DNA from: CAIZQW01 sp942493055
GTDB taxonomy: Bacteria; Verrucomicrobiota; Kiritimatiellia; RFP12; UBA1067
Direction of reading: 5' to 3'
DNA: 64,000 nt
Assembly: GCA_942493055.1 (NCBI GenBank)
Contig: OW818680.1
Location: 1,364,001 to 1,428,000, forward strand
Shown: in pieces, positions 53,401-60,824 of the stretch
How the letters are laid out: each line of letters begins with the position of its first letter
How positions within the stretch are numbered: the stretch's first letter is position 1
Notes under the pieces: model-generated
Told to the model about the DNA's origin: nothing
Seen by the model: only the letters and a program-made list of their open reading frames with translations
Database searches by the model: none
Position numbers and translations under genes: made by a program

Positions 53401-53466
53401 CCCAAAGGCACTTACGCTTGGACTTTCACAGTGTCTGTCACTGGACATGAACGAGAAGGTTGGTAA
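50455..53466 (+). CDS. Exported GH2 beta-galactosidase (LacZ-type)
   Basis: Hydrolyses terminal beta-galactosides. The 1003-residue protein has a signal peptide (1-21, ending ASAA) and the five-domain LacZ layout: sugar-binding jellyroll (WEFGGEWDFEF-like region, near 45), immunoglobulin-like domain, TIM barrel with acid/base Glu457 (WSLGNEAGYG) and nucleophile Glu539 (MNEYSHAMGNS), and a C-terminal beta-sandwich (YGKGPHENYWDRQESA). The spacing fits E. coli LacZ (Glu461, Glu537). AGGAAAT precedes the ATG. The upstream extension to 50230 is the out-of-frame shadow of ruvC. The signal peptide marks an extracytoplasmic glycan-degrading role. Confidence 0.95.
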   Translation: MNLNTWPVVVFTAAFICVASAAPWEDATVFEINRLPMRSQSLPGEVVNLGGEWDFEFYASPADNSPSKRGKISVPGCWELQGYGRPLYVNSRYPFKVDPPRVMGEPAKDFTTYLERNPTGIYRRSFTLDAQALKQRVIITFKGVSSAYFVRVNGQEIGYAEDSRLPSEFDITAAVKAGENRLEVKVYKYSDGSYLEDDDFWRLSGLFRDVSLCFLPSPALWDLQHGIVLHKDLKTADITPAVTLYAPEGIKELRPEQLSVTLHDAAGKEVCATQGKTVSGTGRFVIVTCAPVQITNPHLWCSEDPYLYTLHARLNNEDTRRISVGFRRGAFDGLDFTINGRKIKIRGVNRHEMSPDRGYTQTEELIEKDLNLIKAANFNFIRTAHYPNDERFYALCNNLGLYVMDEANIESHGLSYHKRVLPGDLPEWVDATLARGERMVLHSRNNPCVLMWSLGNEAGYGTTFLKLREKMRAADPEKRPIQYADMNIAGDMDSQTYPTPDWLKEHLQGKAQRKGERNEISRKEQHGDYPSNKPFLMNEYSHAMGNSLGNFKEYWDLIDANPMLIGGFIWDWVDQGLWKTLPDGQRMLAYGGDFGDSPTDLNFCINGLVSPQREPHPHYYEAQKIQQPIKIEQVQGKAFGTLRITNRHEIINANTYRVFWMVEGSGMEFERGEYVVDIEPGTSKEVTLPVKKEGPLLMIQFRKGDSIMAWEQIANPDPAIAKKIAPMPAKALKKIEPQFDPKTGYLISLKSDGSELLQAPLIPNFWRAPTDNDIGAKNHTKAALWKDVMAKAKLVVFEKKENNVHAEYALPQETKLVIDYRCEATAITVTSKLIFADKNTLPHVPKIGYQVVLAGNYDRIQYYGKGPHENYWDRQESAAISTFALRTLQTENYVRPQENGNRCGIHWMAFSQQKLSVSIQAEKQPLMMSAWHYLQQDLEKAKHAIELKSRDDLLTVNIDHLQMGVGGDNSWGLPVHPEYTIPPKGTYAWTFTVSVTGHEREGW

Positions 53467-53893
53467 CTGGAATGTTGGAATACGGGAATTTTGGAATTTT
53501 GTTTGGAGTTCCGCATTTATGCGGTCTTCACACCGACCGGCGACTGTCAGGCCCAGTAGCGAGTTCAGCTTTTTTTGACAGGGTGAACAGGATTTTCAGG
53601 ATTGCTTTTGGGTGAACTTTTTAAACGTCTGCCCGCAAGAAACTGGGAGAACAGGCATCCTGCCTGTTTGTTGCATGCACAGGCAAGATGCCTATGCTCC
53701 CAGTGACAGCTAGCTTGTCTCTCCCCCTTGCTTCACCAACTTACTGACACTTATTGACACTTTCCAACTTACTGACACTTATCCTGTTCATCCTGTTCAT
53801 CCTGTCAAAACAGCAACGAAGTGGGTCGCATTTTGCTGTTGAATAATTCGTAAGATTCAGCTACATTATGGTCATCAGAAAGAAGAAATCAAC
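53467..53893. repeat. Repeat-rich gap, including an uninterrupted palindromic repeat (53624-53780)
   Basis: From 53624 runs a repeat with 22-nt inverted arms (53643-53664 and 53682-53703, three mismatches; core CTGGGAG..AGGCATC(C/T)TGCC), followed by the direct repeats TTACTGACACTTATTGACACTT. The same repeat at 55223-55698 is interrupted by a MITE, so this copy shows the empty site (single GGCAAGATGCC at 53682-53692). GACAGG..GAACAGGAT words flank it. No gene is seen. Confidence 0.8.
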
Positions 53894-54139
53894 ATGCCAG
53901 CCATAAAGCCAATTTCCGAACTCAGGAATTACAACACCGTCTTACGCGAAGTCACAATTGACACGCCTGTCTTTTTGACCAAAAACGGGCACGGGCGCTT
54001 TGCCATCGTCGACATTCGCTCCTACGAGAGATTGCACACCGAACTGGATCTCATGTCATCCTTGGCCGAGGGAGAAGAGTCCGCCCGGAAAGACGGCTGG
54101 ATTTCTATAGATTCCGCGATGAAGAAACTCGGAGTTTAG
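53894..54139 (+). CDS. Phd/YefM-family antitoxin
   Basis: 81 residues with the fold PISELRNYNTVLREVTIDTPVFLTKNGHGRFAIVDIRSYERL, typical of Phd/YefM antitoxins: it binds its own operator as a dimer through the N-terminal half and masks the toxin with the acidic C-terminal half. AAGAAGAAA lies upstream of the ATG. The toxin gene begins 2 nt after the stop. The pair sits between two repeat blocks. Confidence 0.92.
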   Translation: MPAIKPISELRNYNTVLREVTIDTPVFLTKNGHGRFAIVDIRSYERLHTELDLMSSLAEGEESARKDGWISIDSAMKKLGV

Positions 54140-54141
54140 CC

Positions 54142-54474
54142 ATGTTCAAGATCCGCTTCACACCGCAAGCGATTGCCGATTTGGAGGAGATCAAGCGTTA
54201 CATCTCAGTCGATTTGTTTAATCCGCAAGCCGCAGCGGAGCTTGTTGAGCTGGTCTTTGAGAAGATTCGAACGCTCGCCTCTCTACCGCAAACGGGGGCA
54301 CGGCTGAGGACTGACATCTCCATTCTCAAAACCTACCGCTTCCTCCCGTGCAAGAATTATCTCGTGTTTTACCGTGCAGAAGAAAAATTTGTCTCTGTTA
54401 TCCGCATCCTGTATGCGAGAAGAGACTATTTGGGGTTGCTTGAAACGGATAAAACAGACGATAATAACGGCTAG
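54142..54474 (+). CDS. RelE/ParE-family toxin
   Basis: 110 residues of the RelE/ParE fold (IRFTPQAIADLEEIKRYI at the start; LPCKNYLVFYR..VSVIRILYARRDY at the end). Members cleave ribosome-bound mRNA (RelE) or poison DNA gyrase (ParE). The target cannot be told from sequence. It is translationally coupled to the antitoxin. Confidence 0.92.
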   Translation: MFKIRFTPQAIADLEEIKRYISVDLFNPQAAAELVELVFEKIRTLASLPQTGARLRTDISILKTYRFLPCKNYLVFYRAEEKFVSVIRILYARRDYLGLLETDKTDDNNG

Positions 54475-54490
54475 CTGTGCATCAGCGTTT

Positions 54491-54552
54491 GTGTCCCCCT
54501 GTTGTCCCAACTTGATGACACTTATTGACACTTCCAAACTTATTGACACTTA
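54491..54552. repeat. Partial copy of the TGACACTT repeat
   Basis: TGTCCCCCTGTTG, then ACTTGATGACACTTATTGACACTT and AACTTATTGACACTT. It matches the right-hand part of the repeats at 53710-53780 and 55636-55698 but lacks the palindromic left part. Confidence 0.75.
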
Positions 54553-54700
54553 CTTCCCCTGTTTCAACTTTCAAGCGACATTTCAAGTCACCTCTACTTT
54601 CAGCTTGCTTTGTCCATCAATAAGCGCAAAAATTCACCCATCGTTGGTGCTGTTGCTAGCAAAAGCAAATGAGCTTTTTTAAACGTTGGTCCCCCAAAAG

Positions 54701-55177
54701 ATGACAAGAATATTCGCATTTATAATATTAGCCACGACACTCGCTTGTGGTAGTGAGCAGCCACCTTTCCTGGCTGTCGCCACGGAACATTTCTTTGTCA
54801 ACGTTCCAACCCAATGGCAAGTAAAGCTTGTTGCCCAGAACACCAACAGTTGGACCTACGCATTCCTAGACGGAACAAACAGTGTCTTTACGGCTGATGT
54901 CTGGAAAGGCACAGATTTTGCCGACTGCTTTTGTGCACCTTGGAGCAGTTATACGATTATTAAGAGGGCGCATGAGGAGGTCCGCACGATCCGAATGGAG
55001 CATACTCGCACCCTCAAGATCGCAGGTGAATGCTACAGCTTGGATATCCACGCGTCTCCCAAAAACTATGATGACGGTCTGATCGACCGAATCCTTGTGA
55101 GCATTAATATGAAGTGGTCATCGACCAACCAAGTGCCGCAGACAATTGGGGCACCTGCGCCGCTTGCTGGCCACTGA
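54701..55177 (+). CDS. Small exported lipoprotein, function unknown
   Basis: 158 residues with a short signal ending in a lipobox (TTLAC), giving a lipidated cysteine near residue 16. The body (NVPTQWQVKLVAQNTNSWTYAFLDG) resembles PsbP-like or surface-binding folds only loosely and I cannot name a family. It has two further cysteines (DCFCAPW). An in-frame TTG at 54686 is a less likely start. The gene sits alone in the repeat island. Confidence 0.65.
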   Translation: MTRIFAFIILATTLACGSEQPPFLAVATEHFFVNVPTQWQVKLVAQNTNSWTYAFLDGTNSVFTADVWKGTDFADCFCAPWSSYTIIKRAHEEVRTIRMEHTRTLKIAGECYSLDIHASPKNYDDGLIDRILVSINMKWSSTNQVPQTIGAPAPLAGH

Positions 55178-55222
55178 CGCTAGCCAGATCCTCAGCCTTG
55201 TCTGTCCCTTTTCTGCCTTAAA

Positions 55223-55698
55223 CGTCTGCTCGCAAGAAACTGGGAGAACAGGCATCCTGCCTGTTTGTTGAATGCACAGGCAGGATGCCCAATGCCACCA
55301 ACTTTTCATGTCGGCAACAGGGGAACAGACAAGAATGCCCCTCCTCTTTCATGCGGGCGGGACGCCCACGCTCCCTTATATTGCTGCCCTCAAAGGAGCG
55401 CGGGCATCTTGCCCGCCGGAGCCGGGACGGCTCCGCCACCTTATTGGCCTGGGAGCGCTGACGTCCGCGTCGGCAAGAAATATGGCGCGGGAGGTCAAGG
55501 CCGACGAGGACGTCGGCGTTCCCAGGGGGTAAGCCCTTCGTTTGCAACAAGCTAACACTGAATAAAAAGAAGAAACGGGCTTCGAAAAGTTAGTGGCATT
55601 GGGCAAGATGCCTATGCTCCCAGTGGCAGTTACCGTGTCTATCCCCCTGCTTCCCCAACTTGCTGACACTTACTGGCACTTCCCAACTTACTGACACT
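55223..55698. repeat. Palindromic repeat interrupted by a MITE (filled site)
   Basis: Matches the repeat at 53624-53780 on both sides of the MITE at 55290-55601: left flank to 55289 (ending GGCAGGATGCC), right flank from 55602 (starting GGCAAGATGCC), then the TGACACTT repeats to 55698. The 11-nt block present once in the empty copy is present twice here. The rest of the 527-nt gap 55178-55704 has no gene. Confidence 0.85.
55290..55601. mobile_element. MITE, complete copy 3
   Basis: 312 bp, near-identical over most of its length to the copy at 6463, with terminal repeats CAATGCCACCAACTTTTC (one change) and GAAAAGTTAGTGGCATTG. Flanked by an 11-bp target duplication GGCAGGATGCC / GGCAAGATGCC (one mismatch). 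It lacks ~15 bp near its left end relative to copy 1. Non-coding: the open frames inside it are repeat translation. Confidence 0.9.
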
Positions 55699-55704
55699 GG
55701 GCTC

Positions 55705-57270
55705 TCAGGGCGCCTTCAAAACATCGATGAGATACTTTGAGATTGTGTCATGCTTGACATTCGGCGCGCCGGGATAGACCAGTTCACAGGGCACGTTGAG
55801 TTCCTGCAAGCGTTCCTGAAGCTTTACGCCAAAGTTGGCTGAGTGTGTCGCATCTTTTTGATTCTTACCCATATCCGGCTTCTCGCCATAATACATGTAG
55901 ATCGCAGGTGCGCCCGCTTTTGCCAACGCATACGGCGAATATTCAGCAATCCAAGGCAGGAGCTTTTCGCGTTTCGCGATAAAATCATTGAATGAACTGA
56001 TTTTCCGCGCTTCATCCTTGGGGATGCTGAACGCATGAGTGCCATAGCCGCTATTCGGAATCCATTCGCGCATCTGCTGCGGATCGAGCGATGTCTGGGG
56101 AACTGAAACCGCGGCGCAATACGGACGGGTGGATTCGCGTTTCACAGGATCAGCGCTGGACGGGTCGGCCAGGTCCGGATGGAAGGCAATCCACAAGGAT
56201 GAGCAGGCACCCGCCGAACCGCCTGTCAAGCCGATGCGTTCTTTGGAGAGGTTCCATTCAGAGGCCTTCGAACGGATAAACTGTACGGCGCGCGCGGCAT
56301 CCGTCACAGGCGCCTTGACCGGCGGCTCAACCCCTTCGGCATTCGCCTGCGCAATAAAGCGATAGCCCACAGCGACCACCGAGATCCCGGCATCTAAATA
56401 CTCCTGTGGGCTGACACCCCGGCGCGAGCCCGCGTTCCACCCGCCGCCATGGATGAAAACAACCACGGGCGTCGGCTTATCGGATTTCGCCTGGTAGAAG
56501 TCAAGGATCTGACTCGGGTTCTCACCATAAGATACATTTTTCTTGGTCGGCATCACGCGGCACACATTCATGTTGATGAAACGAAGGATCTCACTCGGGT
56601 TCGCCATCCCATGCGGCTCATGCCCCTCTTTCTTGTTGGTGAAAACCCTGAAAAAAGCGCTCTTGGAGTCAAAGACCTTCTGCATCGGCGCACCGTTCTT
56701 GGAGAAGGGGGCGACGTCGTCTTTGTCGCCAGCGACATAGACAATGCCCACGCGATCATCCGCAAGCTTTGCTGCCAGACTTACATCGCAGACCCCCTTG
56801 TCCAGATAGGCCGCCCAGACCTTGCCAGGATGGTCCGCTGCCCAGCGCAGAGCCGTCAACGCCTCATGGCTGACCGCTATCAGAACAAGCCCTTCAGAGA
56901 GTCCATGCTTTTGCGTCATGGTCTGATACGCCTTGTCCCAATGCGCTTGAGGATCAGACGCTCCCGTCGCAACCGAGGGAGCCATGACCACCACATGATA
57001 GCCAGACTTCACCAAAGACGCTTGGACAGCCGCTACATTTTTCAACACCGGATTGTTCGTCGAATACAAGGACGGCACCATCACCCAAGGGCACCCCTCT
57101 GCCGGACGAGCAGGAACAATAACGGTCGCCTTCACCTGCGCGCCAACATCCACTTCATAACAAGCCATCCCATCATGCGTCTGCTTCGTGCCGGCAAACG
57201 GCGTGTACGCGGCAAAACTGACAATAGATTGAACGATTAGAGCAACAGTGACGCCTAAACCTTTTTGCAT
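55705..57270 (-). CDS. Exported double alpha/beta-hydrolase (esterase/lipase-type)
   Basis: 521 residues with a signal peptide (1-20, ending VSFA). Two alpha/beta-hydrolase domains are joined: an N-terminal one (~40-235) in which the usual GxSxG elbow reads AVSHEA (Ser134), probably a weakened or inactive catalytic site, and a C-terminal acetyl-esterase/lipase domain with the oxyanion HGGGW (274-278) and nucleophile GGSAGA (Ser352). The C-terminal half is typical of enzymes that remove acetyl or feruloyl groups from xylan-like polymers. AGGAG lies 6 nt upstream of the ATG. It is followed by the RsmC-like gene in the other order on the same strand. Confidence 0.82.
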   Translation of the reverse strand: MQKGLGVTVALIVQSIVSFAAYTPFAGTKQTHDGMACYEVDVGAQVKATVIVPARPAEGCPWVMVPSLYSTNNPVLKNVAAVQASLVKSGYHVVVMAPSVATGASDPQAHWDKAYQTMTQKHGLSEGLVLIAVSHEALTALRWAADHPGKVWAAYLDKGVCDVSLAAKLADDRVGIVYVAGDKDDVAPFSKNGAPMQKVFDSKSAFFRVFTNKKEGHEPHGMANPSEILRFINMNVCRVMPTKKNVSYGENPSQILDFYQAKSDKPTPVVVFIHGGGWNAGSRRGVSPQEYLDAGISVVAVGYRFIAQANAEGVEPPVKAPVTDAARAVQFIRSKASEWNLSKERIGLTGGSAGACSSLWIAFHPDLADPSSADPVKRESTRPYCAAVSVPQTSLDPQQMREWIPNSGYGTHAFSIPKDEARKISSFNDFIAKREKLLPWIAEYSPYALAKAGAPAIYMYYGEKPDMGKNQKDATHSANFGVKLQERLQELNVPCELVYPGAPNVKHDTISKYLIDVLKAP

Positions 57271-57282
57271 AAACATCTCCTC

Positions 57283-58425
57283 TTATTTGACAAAGCGGAT
57301 GACGCAGTAACCGCGCCGGGGAATAATGGTGGTTTCGGGAAAACAGGTTTTAATACACTCATCAAGAGCGGGGGCTGTCTTGGCCACAAGCATTCCGACC
57401 CCGCCTGGCTTCAACACATGAAGAGCTGTCTGCACAAAGAGTTCGGCGATACGGAAGTCTGTATAGTACGGCGGGTTGCCAACAAACAGATCAAAGCCCT
57501 TCTCATCGATTCCGGAGTCCGACAACATGAGCGAATGCCCCTTCAGATCCAGCGCATCCAGATTCTGCTTTGTGATTTCAATCGCGCGGCTCTGTGAATC
57601 CACAAACGTCACCTTCGCTTCGGGATTCGCCTTGGCCAGCAGAATACCGACGAGCCCACTGCCGCACCCCATGTCCACGATCTTCGTTTTTAACTTTGCG
57701 ATTTGTGATTCTTCCTTAGCCGCTACCTCCGCCAGAGCAAGGCCGCCCATGTCGGGACGGCGATGACAGAAGACACCTGGCAGGGACGCCAGCGTAACCG
57801 GCTCCAGGCCTGGCAATGACGCCGGGAACTCCGCACGGAAGTTCCGCCGCTTTTCCAGGGGACGTGTCTTCTTTGCCCGGACACAGATAAACTCCTTTTG
57901 GTCGACTTCCGTAGAGGCCTTTCCAAAGACTTGACGGATCTGCTTCATGAATGCGCCTGTGTCGCCTTCATACGCGATCCAGCACATCCCGCCCATCGCC
58001 ATCCGCTCATGAATATCTTCCAACTGGTCGAGCATCAGTTCCGAAGTCGTGGTCGTATCCGTCCCAGAGAAGAAGACAAGATCAAACGGTTGCTCTGGAA
58101 TCATGGCGGAACAGGTGACCTTCACCGTCTTTTCCGAATTGGACGCAATATTCCGTTCCATCGTCTTTGTGTGATGCACATCAATCGCATGACACATCAC
58201 CTGCGCGGAGGGCCAGCGGTTCGCCACAACCATGGCCAGCACACCTGTGCGGCTTCCTGTAATGAGCACCTGCGCAGGAGGCGCTTCAATGCCCTTGAGC
58301 CGCTCAATCAACGTGGCTTCTGTCCGATGCAACCCCGAGTGAGAGATCACACACACGCTCTTATCCAGAAAGGTTTGCTTCTTCGCTTCCTTTTCAGGAA
58401 TATCTGTAATTTTGATAATCGTCAT
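57283..58425 (-). CDS. RsmC/RlmG-like guanine-N2 rRNA methyltransferase
   Basis: 380 residues with two methyltransferase-like halves. The N-terminal half is a degenerate SAM fold and the C-terminal half is active-looking: the SAM site VDMGCGSGLVGILLA (about 245-260) and the catalytic motif NPPYYT (near 315). This two-domain design with an NPPY in the second half is that of RsmC (16S m2G1207) and RlmG. The start has no clear Shine-Dalgarno sequence. Its stop lies 12 nt upstream of the start of the esterase gene. Confidence 0.85.
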   Translation of the reverse strand: MTIIKITDIPEKEAKKQTFLDKSVCVISHSGLHRTEATLIERLKGIEAPPAQVLITGSRTGVLAMVVANRWPSAQVMCHAIDVHHTKTMERNIASNSEKTVKVTCSAMIPEQPFDLVFFSGTDTTTTSELMLDQLEDIHERMAMGGMCWIAYEGDTGAFMKQIRQVFGKASTEVDQKEFICVRAKKTRPLEKRRNFRAEFPASLPGLEPVTLASLPGVFCHRRPDMGGLALAEVAAKEESQIAKLKTKIVDMGCGSGLVGILLAKANPEAKVTFVDSQSRAIEITKQNLDALDLKGHSLMLSDSGIDEKGFDLFVGNPPYYTDFRIAELFVQTALHVLKPGGVGMLVAKTAPALDECIKTCFPETTIIPRRGYCVIRFVK

Positions 58426-58462
58426 AAATTGATAATGTCCAATCGTTCGTTATAGAAAACAC

Positions 58463-58658
58463 TTTTTCGCAAAGATCGCTAATTGGGTGAAGTACGGCGT
58501 GCCCTCACAAGTCCGTGAATACACGGGGGCACAGCTCGTACTTCACCCGGCATTCATGTTACAAAGACTCGGTTGCTTGCACGAGATAAGCCCCGGCGGT
58601 ATTCCGCCATTTGCGGGGGCTTTCCGTGCAAGCAACTTATAGCGTTCTTAGCGAAAAA
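58463..58658. mobile_element. 196-bp element with terminal inverted repeats and two long hairpins
   Basis: Ends are TTTTTCGCAAAGATCGCTA (58463-58481) and TAGCGTTCTTAGCGAAAAA (58640-58658), inverted with about 16 of 19 matches. Inside are two hairpins of almost equal size: 58485-58548 (12-bp base stem GGGTGAAGTACG / CGTACTTCACCC) and 58572-58636 (12-bp base stem GTTGCTTGCACG / CGTGCAAGCAAC). Each has further internal stems (for example AGCCCC..GGGGCT enclosing GGCGG-TATT-CCGCC). No open frame and no flanking duplication found. It may be a MITE, a structured RNA or a transcript-end structure for lolD. Confidence 0.55.
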
Positions 58659-58676
58659 CATGCGCATAAACGTCCA

Positions 58677-59357
58677 TTATGTTCGCGTCAATACGCCATC
58701 TTTCAACTCAAACACGCGGTCACAGGTTGCAGCGGTGTCCGCTGAATGGGTCACCATGATCACCGACATCTCGTTTGTACGTGAAAGTCCCAGCAGCATA
58801 TCCATAATCTGCGCGCCGGTCAGACGGTCAAGGTTGCCAGTAGGTTCATCGGCCAGAATGAGCAGCGGCTCGTTCATCAATGCGCGCGCCAAGGCGACGC
58901 GCTGCTGCTCGCCGCCGGACAATTCCAAAGGCGTATGGCTCAGACGTTCCCCCAGGCCAACCTGCTCGAGCAACTCTTGCGCGCGCTTCCGCATCTGCGC
59001 CTTGCTGATATCCCGCACGCCGGTCATGGCTGGCAGCATGACATTCTCAGTCACATCCATCTCTGGCAGGAGGTGATACGATTGAAAGACAAAACCAATT
59101 TTCTGCGCACGCAACGCCGTTCGCTTGCGAGCTGACAATTCATACAGGGATTGCCCGACCACCAAGACATCCCCTGAATCCGGCTTGTCGAGTCCGCCCA
59201 GCACATGCAGCAAGGTGCTCTTGCCTGCACCGCTGCGTCCGACAATGGCGACACGCTCGCCCGCGCTCACGTCAAGTGTGGCACCTTTCAGCACCTCCAC
59301 TTTCTTGTGGGGGAGCACATAGGTCTTAAACAAGTTATCAGCTTTTAAAATAGGCAT
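58677..59357 (-). CDS. lolD: LolD-like ABC ATPase (lipoprotein release)
   Basis: 226-residue ATPase with Walker A GRSGAGKST (40-48), the Q-loop in FQSYHLLPEM, signature LSGGEQQ (146-152) and Walker B DEPTGNLD (170-177). These are the features of the LolD/MacB/FtsE group. With the adjacent LolC/E-type permease it should extract lipoproteins from the inner membrane for transfer to LolA. Four lipoprotein-type genes in this window could be cargo. It lies 102 nt downstream of the permease gene. Confidence 0.93.
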   Translation of the reverse strand: MPILKADNLFKTYVLPHKKVEVLKGATLDVSAGERVAIVGRSGAGKSTLLHVLGGLDKPDSGDVLVVGQSLYELSARKRTALRAQKIGFVFQSYHLLPEMDVTENVMLPAMTGVRDISKAQMRKRAQELLEQVGLGERLSHTPLELSGGEQQRVALARALMNEPLLILADEPTGNLDRLTGAQIMDMLLGLSRTNEMSVIMVTHSADTAATCDRVFELKDGVLTRT

Positions 59358-59459
59358 TTAAGTGCTCCTATCGGCTTCGCAGAATGACGCAAGAACAAAA
59401 AGGACGGAAGGACACAAGGGTAGCTTTTCACTTTAAACTTTTCACTTTTCACTTTGCCT

Positions 59460-60692
59460 CTATTCCTTCCGCAGGGCTGTCACAGGGTCCATGCGCGCCG
59501 CGCGCCAGGCCGGCAGGAAGCTTGCAAAGGTGCAGAACACAATCACAGATATTGCCACCTCAGCTATTTCACTCGGGACTACACGCCAGGGGATTTCGGC
59601 TAAGCCATAAATGTTCTTCGGGAAGACCTCTACGCCGCATTTGGCCAAGAAGATGACGAGCCGTTGCAGATTCTCAAGCACCAGCATGGCCACCCCAATC
59701 CCCATCACGGTGCCCACAAGACACTGGATCCAGCCGTGCAACACAAAGGCGGACATCACCTGCCAGGAGGAGAAGCCTAACGCCTTGAGCAATCCGATTT
59801 CATCGGTCTTCTCCACGGTCAGCACGATGAGCGTATTCATGACGCAGAAGATGGCGACGATTGTGATAAACATCAGCAAGATGGCCATCATGTTCTTCTC
59901 AACAGTTAACGCATTAAAGAGCTGACTGTCAATTTCCTGCCAGGTGCGAACTGTATATTGCGGAAACTGGGATTTAATCTTTCCCAGAAGCGCTTGAAAT
60001 GCGCTTGTTTCCTGAGGATTATCCACCTTCAGATGGATTGAATAGACCCCCTTCTTCATGCCCATAAGGTCGCGTGCGACAGGAAGCGACGTGATGATAT
60101 AACCAGAATCAAAATCACGCTGGCCTGATTCAAAAATACCGGTCACCTTCAACCGTTCCGGAAAATAGACTTCGTCCTTGGAAACCAGATTCATCGGCGA
60201 ATAAACCATGAGGTCATCCCCGACCATGACCCCCAGGGAGATCGCCAAGTCAACACCGATGACCACGGAGTCGCCCTCCAGGTTAAAGGTGCCGGAGGTC
60301 ATGTTGTTCAGCTTCATGATGCGCTGTCCCCGTACAGGGTCGGTGCCGATAATCAACGGCGCTAGGACGCGGCGGTTATACTCAATCAGTACGCGCATCT
60401 CCACACCAGGCGCAGCAGCCTTCACGCCGGGAATCTTTTCAAGCTTTTCGCACAGCCACTGTTCGTTTTCAATGACGCGCGAGGCGCCATAGCCGGCTGT
60501 AATCGTCACATGCGGTTTAAAGTCCAGAATCTTTTCCCGCCAGAGATCGCCGAAGCCCGTCATCACCGCGCGAACAATGATAATGATGGAGACGCCCAAC
60601 ACCACCCCGAGCACAGAGACAAACGTCACCACCGACGTCACCGACCGCTTGGGCTTCAAATACTTTAATGCCAAAAAAAGTGAAAAAGTCAT
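59460..60692 (-). CDS. LolC/LolE-type lipoprotein-releasing permease
   Basis: 410 residues: an N-terminal helix (RSVTSVVTFVSVLGVVLGVS), a large periplasmic domain (~45-270) and three C-terminal helices (from MMAILLMFITIVAIF), the MacB/FtsX layout of LolC and LolE. Only one permease is encoded, so it likely forms a homodimer (LolF-type) or pairs with a partner elsewhere. A promoter ends 9 nt before the ATG and no Shine-Dalgarno sequence is present. The tail DPVTALRKE is a typical coupling segment. Confidence 0.92.
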   Translation of the reverse strand: MTFSLFLALKYLKPKRSVTSVVTFVSVLGVVLGVSIIIIVRAVMTGFGDLWREKILDFKPHVTITAGYGASRVIENEQWLCEKLEKIPGVKAAAPGVEMRVLIEYNRRVLAPLIIGTDPVRGQRIMKLNNMTSGTFNLEGDSVVIGVDLAISLGVMVGDDLMVYSPMNLVSKDEVYFPERLKVTGIFESGQRDFDSGYIITSLPVARDLMGMKKGVYSIHLKVDNPQETSAFQALLGKIKSQFPQYTVRTWQEIDSQLFNALTVEKNMMAILLMFITIVAIFCVMNTLIVLTVEKTDEIGLLKALGFSSWQVMSAFVLHGWIQCLVGTVMGIGVAMLVLENLQRLVIFLAKCGVEVFPKNIYGLAEIPWRVVPSEIAEVAISVIVFCTFASFLPAWRAARMDPVTALRKE

Positions 60693-60701
60693 AAACGCAT
60701 G

Positions 60702-60730
60702 ATTGTAGCGGATTACCCCCCCATCTCCAA
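60702..60730 (-). promoter_or_regulatory. Promoter of the LolC/E-lolD operon, predicted leaderless
   Basis: Minus-strand TTGGAG (60725-60730), 17-nt spacer, TACAAT (60702-60707), ending 9 nt before the ATG at 60692. A run of seven G is in the spacer. Confidence 0.65.
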
Positions 60731-60764
60731 GCGGAAACTCGTTTTCGAATGCCCATCTTTATCC

Positions 60765-60794
60765 TTGCCGCCTTTCAGTTAAACAGCGTATACT
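60765..60794 (+). promoter_or_regulatory. Promoter of the acetyltransferase gene
   Basis: TTGCCG (60765-60770), 18-nt spacer, TATACT (60789-60794). Unlike the leaderless cases, the ATG at 60825 is ~30 nt further on and has GAGGA before it. Confidence 0.7.
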
Positions 60795-60824
60795 TTTAAG
60801 ACTGAACCTGAAAATGAGGACCTC

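Noticed and set aside
53624..53790. Possible CRISPR array
   Set aside because: Repeats are short, unevenly spaced and lack unique spacers. No cas genes are present in the window.
58572..58636. Integron attC site
   Set aside because: The GTT..AAC ends are in the wrong orientation for attC core sites, and no integrase or cassette structure accompanies them.
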